Origin: Pseudomonadota bacterium
Lineage (GTDB): Bacteria > Pseudomonadota > Alphaproteobacteria > Rhizobiales > Xanthobacteraceae
Length of the DNA: 49,491 nt
Reading direction: 5' to 3'
NCBI GenBank assembly: GCA_023449855.1
Contig: JAEXHR010000131.1
Coordinates: 1 to 49,491 of the forward strand
The position numbers were made by a program, and so were the translations under genes. The notes under the pieces were generated by a model that did no database searches, had not been told where the DNA came from, and worked only from the letters and a program-made list of their open reading frames with translations. Position 1 is the first letter of the stretch. Every line of letters starts with the position of its first letter. This document shows, piece by piece, positions 23,209-32,791 of the stretch.

Positions 23209-25473
23209 TTAGAAGTTGAAGGTCGTCGACAGCAGATAGGTCCGCGGGGCGCCCACGGTTAGCACGCCGCTATAGGCTGAAGCCCAGTAGCTGGTATTGG
23301 CGACGTTCTCCACATTGGCGCGGATCACGATCGGCTTGCCGTTCCAGCGCGACAGGAATGTATAGCGCGCGCCGAGATCGACGCGGGTCCAGCTTGGCAG
23401 GATCTGCATATTTCCAGCATCGAGATACTGTTCGCCGGTGTGGATGACGCGGCCGGTCAGTGTGAAGCCGGGGACGAATGGCGTGTCCCATTCAAGGCCG
23501 AGATTGACGTTCACCTGGGCGACGCCGAGCGCCCACTTGCCGTCATTGAGGCCGCCTTGCGTTCGGGTCTGCCGACCGTCGAGCAGGGTCACGCCTCCGA
23601 GCAGGCGAAGATCGGGAGCCAGCTCGCCGAACACATTCATTTCGAGCCCGCGATTGCGCTGTTCGCCGCTCAGCTCCTGCCGTGGCAGCGGCAGGCCGGG
23701 GATGGTGATGAGGCTTGGCTGAGTGATCTGGAACAGGCTGAAGGTCGCGATCATGCGGCCATAGTCGATCTTGGCGCCGACCTCGGTCTGCTTCGACTGG
23801 AACGGCGGGAAGATCTGCCCGATATTGCCGAAGCCCGGCCCGACTGTCGCGCCAGGCTGCAGGCCCTCGATGTGATTGGCATAGAGCGACAGCCGATCAA
23901 ATGGCTTGATCACCAGCGCGTAGCCTGGGCTCCACACCGATTCTTCATAGGCGGTCGCGGCGCCTGTCGTATAGTTGATCGAGTTCTGCCCCACAGTCTG
24001 GCGACGCGCGCCGATGGTGAATTGGACGCGCTTGTCGAGGATCGACATCGTGTCCGCCACGCCGACGCTGGAGAGTTCGGTCGTCACGAGATTGCGATAG
24101 AGCGGCGTGCCGGTGCCCTGAACCGGGACGAAGCGCGGATTGTAGATATTCGAAACAACATTCGTTCCGACGGAAAAGTCGTTGTAGTTGGGGACGTTCG
24201 TGTAGGAGTAGTTCACGCTCAGCGCATGATTGACCGGTCCGGTATCGACATTGGCGCGCATGCCGGTTTCAGCTGATGTTGTCTCGAAGCTGGAGAAGCC
24301 GATCAATGGCCGCGAACCATAGTCGCCTGCTGCATTAACGATGGTCGGCGCCACCGAGATGAAGTCGAGCGTGCTTTCGCGATAGCCGACTGCGCCATAA
24401 ACGGTGGCCCAATCGGTGACATCCACTTCGGCGCGGCCGGCGACGAATGTATCGCGCGGTCGCCAATGCGCCCAGGGCACGACGAAATTGGTGCCGGCGT
24501 CCGGCGCGCGGGGCACAGGAAGTCCTGTGTCGACTGACAGGAAGCGCATCGCGGGCGACAGATTCTGGGCTTGATAGCCAGCATCCACCGAAGCGCGTAC
24601 GCGTTCACCGCGATAATCGAGGCCGAGCACCGCATTACCGAATTCCTCGCTCTGCCGGTCGAAGGCGGTGTCGCCATTGCGGTAGCTGCCGTTGAAGCGG
24701 ATACCCCATTCCTTTTGCTCGCCGTAGCGACGGGCGATATCGACCAGCGTGCCGAACTGCGACTTCGACGCATAGGTCGCGGTCAACTGCGTGATGTCGT
24801 AGTCCGACGCCTTCTTGGTGACGAGATTCATGCTGCCGCCGACCGCGCCGCCCGGTGGCATGCCACCCAGCAGTGCGCTCGGGCCCTTCAGCACCTCGAC
24901 GCGATCGACGAAGTTTGCCGCAACTGAATAGTACGGCGCGATGCCGTAGAGTCCGTTCAAAGAAGTCTGGCCGACACCGTAATAGAAGCCGCGGATGTAA
25001 TAGGCGTCCTGACCGCCGCCAGAGGTGGTCACGACACGTACTGATGGATCATTCGCCATCACGTCGGCGACAGTACGGGCCTGCTGATTGGCCATCAATT
25101 CGGACGTGTAGCTGGTCTGGTTGAATGGCGTGTCCATGATGCCGCGGTTGCCGAGCAAACCGAGTTGTGAACCACTGCCGACCTGACCGCCGGCGAATGC
25201 TGCTGGTGGCGCGCCCACGGTACCAGTCGAAGGAGTGACATAGCGTACGGGTTCGGTTCGCTGCAGTGGAGTAGGCGCTCGTCGCGTGGTCGTGGTGCGG
25301 GCAGTTGCAGCACGGCGGACCGGAGTTGAGCGCGCCTGGCGCGGCTTCGGCGCATCGACGGTGACGGCGGGAAGAGTGGGCTGCGCGATAGCGATGTCTG
25401 TGCCGGTGAATGAGAGTGCCATGAGGCTCACCGAGCCGAGCGCGCAGACGCGCGCCATTCCAAGAGTCCGCAT
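23209..25473 (-). CDS. TonB-dependent siderophore receptor (outer membrane)
   Basis: A 754-residue outer-membrane receptor importing a ferric chelate. A signal peptide ends near residue 30 (TDIAIA|Q). A TonB-box-like PAVTVDAP and an Arg/Thr-rich linker (RAATARTTTTRRAPTP) follow. The plug domain (about 110-240) contains NDPSVRVV, YYIRGF and RVEVLKGPSALLGGMPPGG, and the rest is a 22-strand barrel ending in the outer-membrane signature TTFNF. It belongs to the FhuA/FoxA/FpvA-type siderophore receptors, which suggests a hydroxamate-like ligand, but the exact siderophore cannot be told. It is downstream of the PepSY gene on the same strand with a 239-base gap. Confidence 0.9.
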   Translation of the reverse strand: MRTLGMARVCALGSVSLMALSFTGTDIAIAQPTLPAVTVDAPKPRQARSTPVRRAATARTTTTRRAPTPLQRTEPVRYVTPSTGTVGAPPAAFAGGQVGSGSQLGLLGNRGIMDTPFNQTSYTSELMANQQARTVADVMANDPSVRVVTTSGGGQDAYYIRGFYYGVGQTSLNGLYGIAPYYSVAANFVDRVEVLKGPSALLGGMPPGGAVGGSMNLVTKKASDYDITQLTATYASKSQFGTLVDIARRYGEQKEWGIRFNGSYRNGDTAFDRQSEEFGNAVLGLDYRGERVRASVDAGYQAQNLSPAMRFLSVDTGLPVPRAPDAGTNFVVPWAHWRPRDTFVAGRAEVDVTDWATVYGAVGYRESTLDFISVAPTIVNAAGDYGSRPLIGFSSFETTSAETGMRANVDTGPVNHALSVNYSYTNVPNYNDFSVGTNVVSNIYNPRFVPVQGTGTPLYRNLVTTELSSVGVADTMSILDKRVQFTIGARRQTVGQNSINYTTGAATAYEESVWSPGYALVIKPFDRLSLYANHIEGLQPGATVGPGFGNIGQIFPPFQSKQTEVGAKIDYGRMIATFSLFQITQPSLITIPGLPLPRQELSGEQRNRGLEMNVFGELAPDLRLLGGVTLLDGRQTRTQGGLNDGKWALGVAQVNVNLGLEWDTPFVPGFTLTGRVIHTGEQYLDAGNMQILPSWTRVDLGARYTFLSRWNGKPIVIRANVENVANTSYWASAYSGVLTVGAPRTYLLSTTFNF

Positions 25474-25552
25474 TGCCTAGATATCCCCCGATCAACAAAA
25501 GTTATGCGTGAGGTGATATCGAAGCGTCGACAGCAATGCATGCCGTCGCCGC

Positions 25553-25559
25553 TTAGAAT
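25553..25559. promoter_or_regulatory. TTAGAAT motif upstream of TonB receptor 23209-25473
   Basis: GCTTAGAATTAG at 25551-25562, 80 bases upstream of the receptor ATG. TTAGAA resembles one half of the iron-control element bound by Irr in rhizobia. A like motif stands upstream of the second receptor at 29503. The opposite half-site is not evident, so this is tentative. Confidence 0.25.
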
Positions 25560-25712
25560 TAGTGCAGAGTTAGCTTGCGGCTTTTGACTGTTTCCACTCA
25601 GGCGCGTTTACTGCGTCCTGTGATGGTGCTGAAAGTGTCTGCGGCCGATCGTTGTTGCGTGAGGCGATAACGAGAAGAAGTCATCGCGCGAAATCTTTGC
25701 GGTGGCTGACAC

Positions 25713-27002
25713 TCACTCCGCGGGGGCGAGCCGTGTATTCGCGTTCGATGTCGAAGTCTCGCGAACACGCAAGCGCGCGCGGCGCTTCTTCCACCAGATC
25801 ACCACGCCGGTCACCGACAGCGCCGCCACCACGAGACCCATCAGCGAGATCAGGATGCGGCCGGGCAGGCCGAGAATTCTCCCCGAATGCAGCGGGAACT
25901 GCATTTGCACGAAGATATCGGCGGCAGTGCCGACCCATGGCAGTTTCTGGCCGAGCGGACGGCCATCCTCGCTGTCGTAGTAGAGCTGAGCAGGGCCGAC
26001 GCCGGCGGCGCCATGGTCGTCGCCGGGATGGAAGAACCCGACCTGATAGATGCCATGCGCCGGGCCATAGAACAGGGAGCCGACGGGCGTGTCCCAGCCG
26101 CGTGCCTTGCCGTCAGCCTGCGCACGCTCGTAAATCTGAGTCCAGGTCATCTTCGGTTCGACGGGGTGGTCGAGGTGACGATACTCACGCTGCTCGTAAG
26201 GCGTGGGCGTGTAGTTCGAGACCGTCTTCATCAGCGGCGAGAACACTTCGAAATAGAGGTTCAGCGAGAACGCCGTGAAGGCGACGATGAACAGGACACA
26301 CCAGGTCCACAGGCTGAAGGCGCGGTGGATATCGAAATTGATGCGATAGGCGCTGCCCGAGGTCTTGATCATCCAGGCAGGCTTCCAGCGTGCCCAGAAG
26401 CCCTTGCCCAGTTCGCGCGCAACGGATGGGTCGCGTCCGGCTTTGGCGCGCTTGCGCGAGGGAAGCGTCAGATAGAAGCCGACAAAGCAGTCGATCGTCC
26501 AGATGATGGCGATGATGCCGAGAATGCGCATGCCCCAGCGATCACTGCCCCAGAATTCCGGGATGTGCATCGTGTAGTGCAGCTTGTAGAGAAACGAGAC
26601 GAAGTTCTCGCGGGTGATCAGCCACACCGCCCCCCAATAGCGCCGCCCGAGTTCCTCACCCGTGTTGGGATCGAGGAAAATCTGATTGTAGTCGAGCGTG
26701 TAGCGCCTCTGGGTCGCCGGGTCGATGCGCGGCAGAACGAAGAACGCCAGCGACTCGTTTTTCTCCGGCGTCATGTTCATGTGAATGACGCGGGCACGCG
26801 GATCGCGCTGTTCGATCAGGTTGGCGAGTTCGATCGACGGCTTGGCGGGCCCCTGGGTGGTGACGTCCTTGAGTTTGCTGTTGAGCAGATCGTCGAGCTC
26901 GTGGTCCCACGAGATGATCGCGCCGGTGACGCCCGAGAAGAACAGGAAGGCGGCGGTGAGCAGTCCGGCCCAGCGATGCAGGCGCCCGAAGATCGATCTC
27001 AT
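25713..27002 (-). CDS. PepSY-domain inner-membrane protein (PiuB/FoxB-like, siderophore-iron release)
   Basis: A 429-residue protein of the PepSY-associated transmembrane family. The first helix is HRWAGLLTAAFLFFSGVTGA. Further helices lie near 180-200 (ILGIIAIIWTIDCFVGFYLT), near 230-250 (WTWCVLFIVAFTAFSLNL) and near the C-terminus (ILISLMGLVVAALSVTGVVI). A periplasmic PepSY-like stretch lies between them. Several His residues near the helix ends could bind haem, as in family members thought to reduce ferric siderophores. It lies between two TonB-dependent receptor genes on one strand, which supports a role in handling imported iron. The last 20 residues are basic and Arg-rich. Confidence 0.86.
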   Translation of the reverse strand: MRSIFGRLHRWAGLLTAAFLFFSGVTGAIISWDHELDDLLNSKLKDVTTQGPAKPSIELANLIEQRDPRARVIHMNMTPEKNESLAFFVLPRIDPATQRRYTLDYNQIFLDPNTGEELGRRYWGAVWLITRENFVSFLYKLHYTMHIPEFWGSDRWGMRILGIIAIIWTIDCFVGFYLTLPSRKRAKAGRDPSVARELGKGFWARWKPAWMIKTSGSAYRINFDIHRAFSLWTWCVLFIVAFTAFSLNLYFEVFSPLMKTVSNYTPTPYEQREYRHLDHPVEPKMTWTQIYERAQADGKARGWDTPVGSLFYGPAHGIYQVGFFHPGDDHGAAGVGPAQLYYDSEDGRPLGQKLPWVGTAADIFVQMQFPLHSGRILGLPGRILISLMGLVVAALSVTGVVIWWKKRRARLRVRETSTSNANTRLAPAE

Positions 27003-27050
27003 GGCGTTCCGCCCCTCTCAATTTAGACGCGATCTGACTACCAAGAACGC

Positions 27051-27078
27051 ACACCGCCGGTCGAGGGACCGGCGGTGG
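27051..27078 (-). terminator. Hairpin between second receptor and PepSY gene
   Basis: CACCGCCGG-TCGAGGGA-CCGGCGGTG is a perfect 9-bp stem, 33 bases past the receptor stop on the minus strand. The tail GTGCGTTCTT is only weakly T-rich, so it may attenuate rather than stop transcription into the PepSY gene. Confidence 0.5.
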
Positions 27079-27109
27079 CAGAATGTCGCGATTTATAAAG
27101 GTTCTAAGA

Positions 27110-29401
27110 TTACCAGCGATAGGTGAGCTTGGCGATTGCCTTGCGGCCCTCTGCATAGAAGCAGCTCGTATAGCCGTAGCAGGCTGCGACATAGCGGGTG
27201 TCGGCGAGATTCGTCACGTTCAGAGCCATGCGCCAGTTGTCTTTGGTATAGGCGACCAGTGCGTCGATGGCCGTCGACGCGTGAACCTGGAACGTGTTGG
27301 CGTCGTCGCCGAAGGTTGATCCCACATAGCGGATGCCGCCGCCGACCTGAATGCCGGCCAGCGGGCCTCCGCGGAATGTGTAGTCGCTCCACAGCGAGAA
27401 GCGATTGAGGGGCACCGTGGCCGGTGCATTGCCGACATTCACCGGATCCTTGGTGACAGTGGCATGGATGTAAGAATAGGCGCCGCGAATATTGAAGCCT
27501 TCGGCGAGCGTGGCGGTGCCTTCGAGCTCGATACCGCGTGAATTGATCTCACCGGTCTGGACCGCAGAAAATGTTGGCGGCGGGAAAGTGACAACGTTGG
27601 CGCGGGTGAGGTCGAACGCTGCCAGCGTGATCAGTGCATTGATGCCCGCCGGTTGATACTTGATGCCGACTTCGTACTGCCTGCCGGTTTCGGGCTTCAG
27701 CAGGTTACCCAGCCCGTCGGTATTGAGCACGGGAAGGAACGATTCCGAATAGCTGAAATAGGGCGCGACGCCGCTGTCGAAATTATACATGACCGCAGCG
27801 CGGCCAGTGAAGGCGGAGGCATTGGTCGAGGCCTTCGCATTGAACAGCGAGGCGTCCACATCGGTAGTGACGAAATCCTGCCTTCCACCAAGCTGTAACG
27901 ACAGCTTGCCGAGCTTGATCTGGTCCTGCGCATAGATGCCGACCTGCGACTGTTTTACGCCGGTGTCGTCGGCTGGTCCTGTATTGACCCAGGCATTGGT
28001 ATAAACCGGATTGAAGATGTCGATCTTGCCGGTGGTATAGCCGTTGGCCCGGTCGCGGAACGTGGTGTTGCGATAGTCGATGCCGAACAGCGCCGTATGG
28101 CTCAGGATGCCGGTGGTGAACTTGCCCTGCAGCTGGTTATCGACGGCGAAGGAGTTGATGGTTGAATCGCCAGCGCTGCCGCCGCGGCCCATCAGGCCTG
28201 CAGCCTCATCTGCGGTCGTCGCATAGCCGGTGCCGTAAAAGCTGGCCTGCTGGTTGTACAAGTAGGAGTAGCGCAGGTTCTGCTTGAAGGTCAGCGCGTC
28301 ATTGATGTTGTGCGAGAACAGATAGCCGACCGAAGCCTGTTCGGTGTCGAACTGGTTCATGCCGGGCTCGCCACCGAAGCGGTTCACCGGAATGGTGCGC
28401 CCGTTATTGGCCCACACCGTGCCCGAGGGCGGGAAGAACTGCAGGCCCCAGCCTGCCTTGTCCTTCTGATAGTTCGACAGGAACGTGATCGAGGTATCTT
28501 CGTTCGGCTTGAACGTCACGGCCGGGGCGATGAAGACGCGGTTGTTCTTCGAAAAATCCACCTGCGTGTCACTGTCGCGGATCACGCCGGTGAGCCGATA
28601 CAGCACCGTGCCCTCCTTGTTGGCGGGGCCGCCGATATCGAACTCGCCCTGATAGCGATTGAAGCTGCCGCCGGAAATAGAGACTTCGCCAAACTGCCGC
28701 GCCGTCGGCAGTTTGCTCACATAGTTGAGCAGACCGCCGGTGCCGCTGCCGCCATACATCGCGGAAGAGGGACCCTTCAATACTTCGAGCCGCTCGGCGC
28801 CGTAAGGCTCGAGCCCGAGGAAGTGCACATACTGGCTGCTCGGCAGACGCAGGCCGTCGAGATAGAGGCCGGGCATGGTCATGTCGAAACCACGGATCTG
28901 CAAGCCGCCGAAACGCGTATCCGAACCGCCATTGACGTCGCCGCTGATGCCCGCACTGTAGCGCAGCGCCTCGCCGATGGAGCCGGCGCCCTGGTTGGTC
29001 ACCTGATCACGCGTGACGATGGAAATCGACTGCGGCGTCTCGATCAACGGCGTATCGGTCTTGGTGCCGGTGCCGCTGCGGGTTGCAACGAAGCCGCTGA
29101 CCGGGCCCCCGGCGCGTTCGCCGGCATTCGGATTGGCGGCGGCGGCGACCGGTGCGGTTTGCGGCGCGCGTGCGGCGCGGTTGCTGCGTGCGGTCCGGCT
29201 GCTGGAAGTGCGTTGTGCCGGCCGCGATGCTGCGGGGCGTGCGCGCTGCTGGGGGGCGTCCACAGTCACCGGGGGCAGCGTCGATTGCGCCCGGGCCATC
29301 TCGGTGGGGGCGATCAGAGCGAGGCCGCTTACGGCGCACAGGCAGAATGTGCGAATGGCTGGGAGATGCGCGACAGGGCGCGAATAATGTGCAGTCGTCA
29401 T
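27110..29401 (-). CDS. TonB-dependent siderophore receptor (FpvA/FhuE-like)
   Basis: A 763-residue outer-membrane ferric-siderophore receptor. The signal peptide ends near residue 38 (TEMARA|Q), followed by the TonB-box-like LPPVTVDAP and a long Ala/Arg/Pro linker. The plug has ETPQSISIVTRDQVTNQGAG, FDMTMPGLYLDGLRLPSS and ERLEVLKGPSSAMYGGSGTGG. The barrel ends with ERRKA-like turns and a final LTYRW. The ATG at 29401 gives a normal signal peptide; the ATG at 29458 would place 19 extra residues before it. The linker and TonB box match those of the other receptor nearby, while the barrels differ, so the pair likely recognises different chelates. Upstream is a long gene-free stretch. Confidence 0.91.
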   Translation of the reverse strand: MTTAHYSRPVAHLPAIRTFCLCAVSGLALIAPTEMARAQSTLPPVTVDAPQQRARPAASRPAQRTSSSRTARSNRAARAPQTAPVAAAANPNAGERAGGPVSGFVATRSGTGTKTDTPLIETPQSISIVTRDQVTNQGAGSIGEALRYSAGISGDVNGGSDTRFGGLQIRGFDMTMPGLYLDGLRLPSSQYVHFLGLEPYGAERLEVLKGPSSAMYGGSGTGGLLNYVSKLPTARQFGEVSISGGSFNRYQGEFDIGGPANKEGTVLYRLTGVIRDSDTQVDFSKNNRVFIAPAVTFKPNEDTSITFLSNYQKDKAGWGLQFFPPSGTVWANNGRTIPVNRFGGEPGMNQFDTEQASVGYLFSHNINDALTFKQNLRYSYLYNQQASFYGTGYATTADEAAGLMGRGGSAGDSTINSFAVDNQLQGKFTTGILSHTALFGIDYRNTTFRDRANGYTTGKIDIFNPVYTNAWVNTGPADDTGVKQSQVGIYAQDQIKLGKLSLQLGGRQDFVTTDVDASLFNAKASTNASAFTGRAAVMYNFDSGVAPYFSYSESFLPVLNTDGLGNLLKPETGRQYEVGIKYQPAGINALITLAAFDLTRANVVTFPPPTFSAVQTGEINSRGIELEGTATLAEGFNIRGAYSYIHATVTKDPVNVGNAPATVPLNRFSLWSDYTFRGGPLAGIQVGGGIRYVGSTFGDDANTFQVHASTAIDALVAYTKDNWRMALNVTNLADTRYVAACYGYTSCFYAEGRKAIAKLTYRW

Positions 29402-29976
29402 GGCCAAGATGCCCCCGGAATTGGAAGCCGGCTTCTGCCGGTATGATTTTGGTGTCATCCGGCTCTAACGAAGGCATCGCGAGCGAGTACAGGCTTTGGC
29501 CGTTAGAATAGCTACAGGACGGGCTTCCAGCTCCGCGTGTTGCCGAGACGGCGCACAAATCTCCACATCGGGAAACATTTTCCGCGTCATGGTTGCAGTC
29601 GTTGTCTGTTGCACGGTCCGCTCAGGCGAATGGCGGCGCGACCGACGAATCAGCCGACGGCACGCAGGCCCGGGAGATGGTTGCTCCAATCGCCAGACAG
29701 GCACCGTGCACCCGCGGTCCAGGCCAAATTCTCCGCCCCGCGGAACGGCTGCGAATCTTGCGTGCATCGCATCCCGTTACCCCATTCGTAGGCTTGCGCT
29801 GGTGCGGTGGGGATGCCAATAGAACGATTCTGGATTGCAAGTTTTTGCTGCGAGGCAAGGACAAGTAGCCACGCCGCCGTGGGGAGGAACCGCGGGCACC
29901 GGTCATTGCTCTAGGTCAACGCGCATGCGTTGCCGGACGGGCATTGACGGGGAGCAGATAAGAAAGGGTTGGGATC
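29402..29976. other. 575-base stretch without a recognisable gene
   Basis: This divergent gap separates the receptor gene from the bc1 operon. It must hold promoters for both. Short open frames on either strand give Arg/Ser/Cys-rich translations with no family resemblance and no good ribosome sites, so I do not call them. Notable sites are TTAGAAT at 29503-29509 (compare 25553) and the inverted repeat at 29917-29932. I see no tRNA-like fold. Confidence 0.5.
29917..29932. promoter_or_regulatory. Inverted repeat upstream of petA
   Basis: CAACGC-GCAT-GCGTTG: perfect 6-bp arms with a 4-base centre, 45 bases before the petA GTG. Position fits an operator or a 5'-UTR hairpin. No known regulator motif is recognised. 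Confidence 0.35.
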
Positions 29977-30504
29977 GTGACGACAACGTCTTCGGCGCAG
30001 CATACGCGCCGTGATTTCCTGTACGTAGCCACTGGGGCCGTGGCTGCCGTTGGTGCTGCGGCCGCCGTCTGGCCGCTGATTTCTCAAATGAATCCAGATG
30101 CTTCGACTATCGCGGCGGGTGCGCCGATCGAGGTCGATCTCACCCCGATTGCCGAGGGGCAGGACATCAAGGTGTTCTGGCGCGGCAAGCCGATTTACAT
30201 CAGCCATCGCACCAAGAAGCAGATCGACGACGCCCGCGCTGTGCCGGTCTCCAGTCTGCCCGATCCGCAGACCGACCAGGCCCGCGTCAAGGAAGGCCAT
30301 GACCAGTGGCTGGTCGTGATCGGCATCTGCACCCATCTCGGCTGTATCCCGATTGCGCATGAAGGCGCCTATGACGGCTTCTTCTGCCCCTGCCATGGTT
30401 CGGTCTACGACACCTCCGGCCGTATTCGTCAGGGACCGGCTCCCGCCAATCTGCCGATTCCCCCTTACGCCTTCGTCTCCGACAGCAAGATCAAGATCGG
30501 CTGA
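29977..30504 (+). CDS. petA: Ubiquinol-cytochrome c reductase Rieske iron-sulfur subunit
   Basis: A 175-residue subunit of the respiratory bc1 complex that carries electrons from quinol to cytochrome c1. The Tat-type N-terminus TRRDFLYVATG is followed by a membrane anchor (about 16-36). The 2Fe-2S cluster is bound by C118 and H120 in CTHLGC and by C137 and H140 in CPCHGS, with C123 and C139 forming the stabilising disulfide. GTG at 29977 is the only start that keeps the Tat motif in place. It lies 62 bases upstream of fbcH in the fbcFH-type operon known from Bradyrhizobium. Confidence 0.96.
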   Translation: MTTTSSAQHTRRDFLYVATGAVAAVGAAAAVWPLISQMNPDASTIAAGAPIEVDLTPIAEGQDIKVFWRGKPIYISHRTKKQIDDARAVPVSSLPDPQTDQARVKEGHDQWLVVIGICTHLGCIPIAHEGAYDGFFCPCHGSVYDTSGRIRQGPAPANLPIPPYAFVSDSKIKIG

Positions 30505-30566
30505 GCCTCCCGGCTCGCCTCGAGATTTTGCGCCGATAGTGTCGTTTCTTTCTTCAGGATCGCATC

Positions 30567-32627
30567 ATGAGCGGACCATCCACCTACCAGCCCTCCCATC
30601 CTGCCCTGCAGTGGTTCGAAAAGCGCCTGCCGCTGATCGGGCTGATCCATTCGTCCTTCATCGCCTATCCGACCCCGCGTAACCTGAATTACTGGTGGAC
30701 GTTCGGCGGCATCCTGTCCTTCATGCTCGGTGTGCAGATCGTCACCGGCGTGATCCTGGCGATGCACTACACCCCGCATGTGGACATGGCCTTCAATTCG
30801 GTCGAGAGCATCGTCCGTGACGTGAATTACGGCTGGCTGCTGCGCTACCTGCACTCCAACGGCGCATCGATGTTCTTCATCGCCGTCTATATCCACATGC
30901 TCCGCGGCCTCTATTACGGCTCCTACAAGGCGCCGCGCGAAGTGCTCTGGATCCTCGGCGTCATCATCTACCTGCTGATGATGGCCACCGGTTTCATGGG
31001 CTACGTGCTGCCTTGGGGCCAGATGAGCTTCTGGGGCGCCACGGTCATCACCAACCTGTTCTCGGCCATCCCCTATGTCGGCGAGAGCATCGTGACGCTG
31101 CTGTGGGGCGGTTACGCCGTCGGCAACCCGACCCTGAACCGCTTCTTCTCGCTGCACTATCTGCTGCCCTTCGTGATCGCGGGCGTTGTCGTGCTGCACG
31201 TCTGGGCCCTGCATGTCGTCGGCCAGAACAATCCGGCCGGCGTCGAGCCGAAGACCGAGAAGGACATGGTGCCGTTCACGCCCTATGCGACCATCAAGGA
31301 CGGTTTCGGCATCGTCTGCTTCATGATCTTCTACGCCTGGTTCGTGTTCTACATCCCGAACTATCTCGGCGATCCCGACAACTACATCCCCGCCAATCCG
31401 GGCGTGACCCCGGCGCATATCGTGCCGGAATGGTACTACCTGCCGTTCTACGCGATCCTGCGCTCGATCCCGTCCAAGCTTGGCGGTGTCATCGCCATGT
31501 TCTCGGCGATCATCGTGCTGGCCTTCCTGCCCTGGCTCGATAGCGCCAAGACCCGCTCGTCGAAATATCGCCCGCTGGCGAAGCAGTTCTTCTGGATCTT
31601 CGTCGCGGTCTGCATCCTGCTCGGCTGGCTCGGTGGCAAGCCCGCGGAAGGCGTCTACATCATCGCCGGCCGTGTGCTGACCTTCTGCTACTTCGCCTAC
31701 TTCCTGATCGTGCTGCCGATCCTCAGCCGCATCGAGACGCCCCGCGCGGTGCCGAACTCGATCGCAGATGACGTGCTGGCGAAATATGGCAAGAAGGCCG
31801 CATCGGCGATCGCCGTGATGCTGCTGGCCGGCGGTCTCGTGATGGGCGGTGCCCAGAATGCGAAGGCGGCCGAAGGCGGACCGAAGCCACCGTCACTGTC
31901 GTGGAGCTTTGCCGGCCCTTTTGGCAAGTTTGACCGCGGTGCTCTGCAGCGTGGCTACAAGGTCTACAAGGAAGTCTGCGCCACCTGCCACTCGATGAAC
32001 CTCCTCCACTTCCGCAACCTCGCGGATCCCGGTGGCCCCGGCTTCTCGACGGCGCAGGCGACGGCAGTGGCGTCCGACATCAAGGTGCAGGACGGCCCCA
32101 ATGACGCCGGCGACATGTTCGAGCGTCCGGGCCGTCTCGCCGACAAGTTTCCGGCGCCGTTCCCGAATGAGAATGCGGCACGCGCGGCCAATGGCGGCGC
32201 CTATCCGCCGGACCTGTCGCTGATGGCCAAGGCCCGCAACTACGACCGCGGCTTTCCGCAGTTCATCTTCGACTTCTTCACCCAGTTCCAGGAGAAGGGC
32301 CCGAACTATATCGACGCCCTGCTGCAGGGCTATGAGGACGCGCCGAAGGACTTCCAGCTGGCCCAGGGCGCCTACTACAACAAGTACTATCCCGGCCATG
32401 CCATCAAGATGCCTAAGCCGATCTCCGACGATCAGGTGACCTATGACGACGGCACCCCGCAGAAGGTCGAGAACTACGCCAAGGACGTCTCGACCTTCCT
32501 GATGTGGACCGCCGAGCCGCATCTCGAGGCGCGCAAGAAGCTTGGTCTGCAGGTGATGGTCTTCCTGATCATCTTCGCCTTCCTGATGTATTTCACGAAG
32601 AAGAAGGTTTGGGCCAACGCTCACTGA
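30567..32627 (+). CDS. fbcH: Fused cytochrome b / cytochrome c1 precursor (FbcH)
   Basis: A 686-residue polyprotein that is cut into cytochrome b and cytochrome c1 of the bc1 complex. The b part (about 1-415) has the four haem-b ligands H96, H110, H197 and H211 and the Qo-site PEWY at 287-290. A hydrophobic internal signal sequence (about 412-435, ending AQNAKAAEGG) exposes the c1 part to the periplasm. The c-type haem site is CATCH at 471-475, with a likely axial Met in AIKMPKPISDD. A C-terminal anchor (VMVFLIIFAFLMYF) follows. The gene fusion is characteristic of Bradyrhizobium and relatives; most bacteria encode petB and petC separately. A strong terminator follows. Confidence 0.97.
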   Translation: MSGPSTYQPSHPALQWFEKRLPLIGLIHSSFIAYPTPRNLNYWWTFGGILSFMLGVQIVTGVILAMHYTPHVDMAFNSVESIVRDVNYGWLLRYLHSNGASMFFIAVYIHMLRGLYYGSYKAPREVLWILGVIIYLLMMATGFMGYVLPWGQMSFWGATVITNLFSAIPYVGESIVTLLWGGYAVGNPTLNRFFSLHYLLPFVIAGVVVLHVWALHVVGQNNPAGVEPKTEKDMVPFTPYATIKDGFGIVCFMIFYAWFVFYIPNYLGDPDNYIPANPGVTPAHIVPEWYYLPFYAILRSIPSKLGGVIAMFSAIIVLAFLPWLDSAKTRSSKYRPLAKQFFWIFVAVCILLGWLGGKPAEGVYIIAGRVLTFCYFAYFLIVLPILSRIETPRAVPNSIADDVLAKYGKKAASAIAVMLLAGGLVMGGAQNAKAAEGGPKPPSLSWSFAGPFGKFDRGALQRGYKVYKEVCATCHSMNLLHFRNLADPGGPGFSTAQATAVASDIKVQDGPNDAGDMFERPGRLADKFPAPFPNENAARAANGGAYPPDLSLMAKARNYDRGFPQFIFDFFTQFQEKGPNYIDALLQGYEDAPKDFQLAQGAYYNKYYPGHAIKMPKPISDDQVTYDDGTPQKVENYAKDVSTFLMWTAEPHLEARKKLGLQVMVFLIIFAFLMYFTKKKVWANAH

Positions 32628-32649
32628 GCGGCGGCGATATGCTTTCGGA

Positions 32650-32674
32650 AGGGCCCCTGATGGGGCCCTTTTTC
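32650..32674 (+). terminator. Intrinsic terminator of the petA-fbcH operon
   Basis: AGGGCCCC-TGAT-GGGGCCCTTTTT: a perfect 8-bp G/C stem with a T-run, 22 bases past the fbcH stop. Confidence 0.93.
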
Positions 32675-32791
32675 ATTTTGGGCAACTGCGCGCACGGACG
32701 ATGGATTCTCCCGCCCCCCTTGACTAAGCTTTGGGCAAGGGGAGGCATGCGCGACAAGCGTTTCATGGACATCCCTGCTCATGGGGGATGA

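Noticed and set aside
29496..29822. Small open frames on both strands in the gap upstream of petA
   Set aside because: No ribosome site, Arg/Ser/Cys-rich translations and no recognisable domain.
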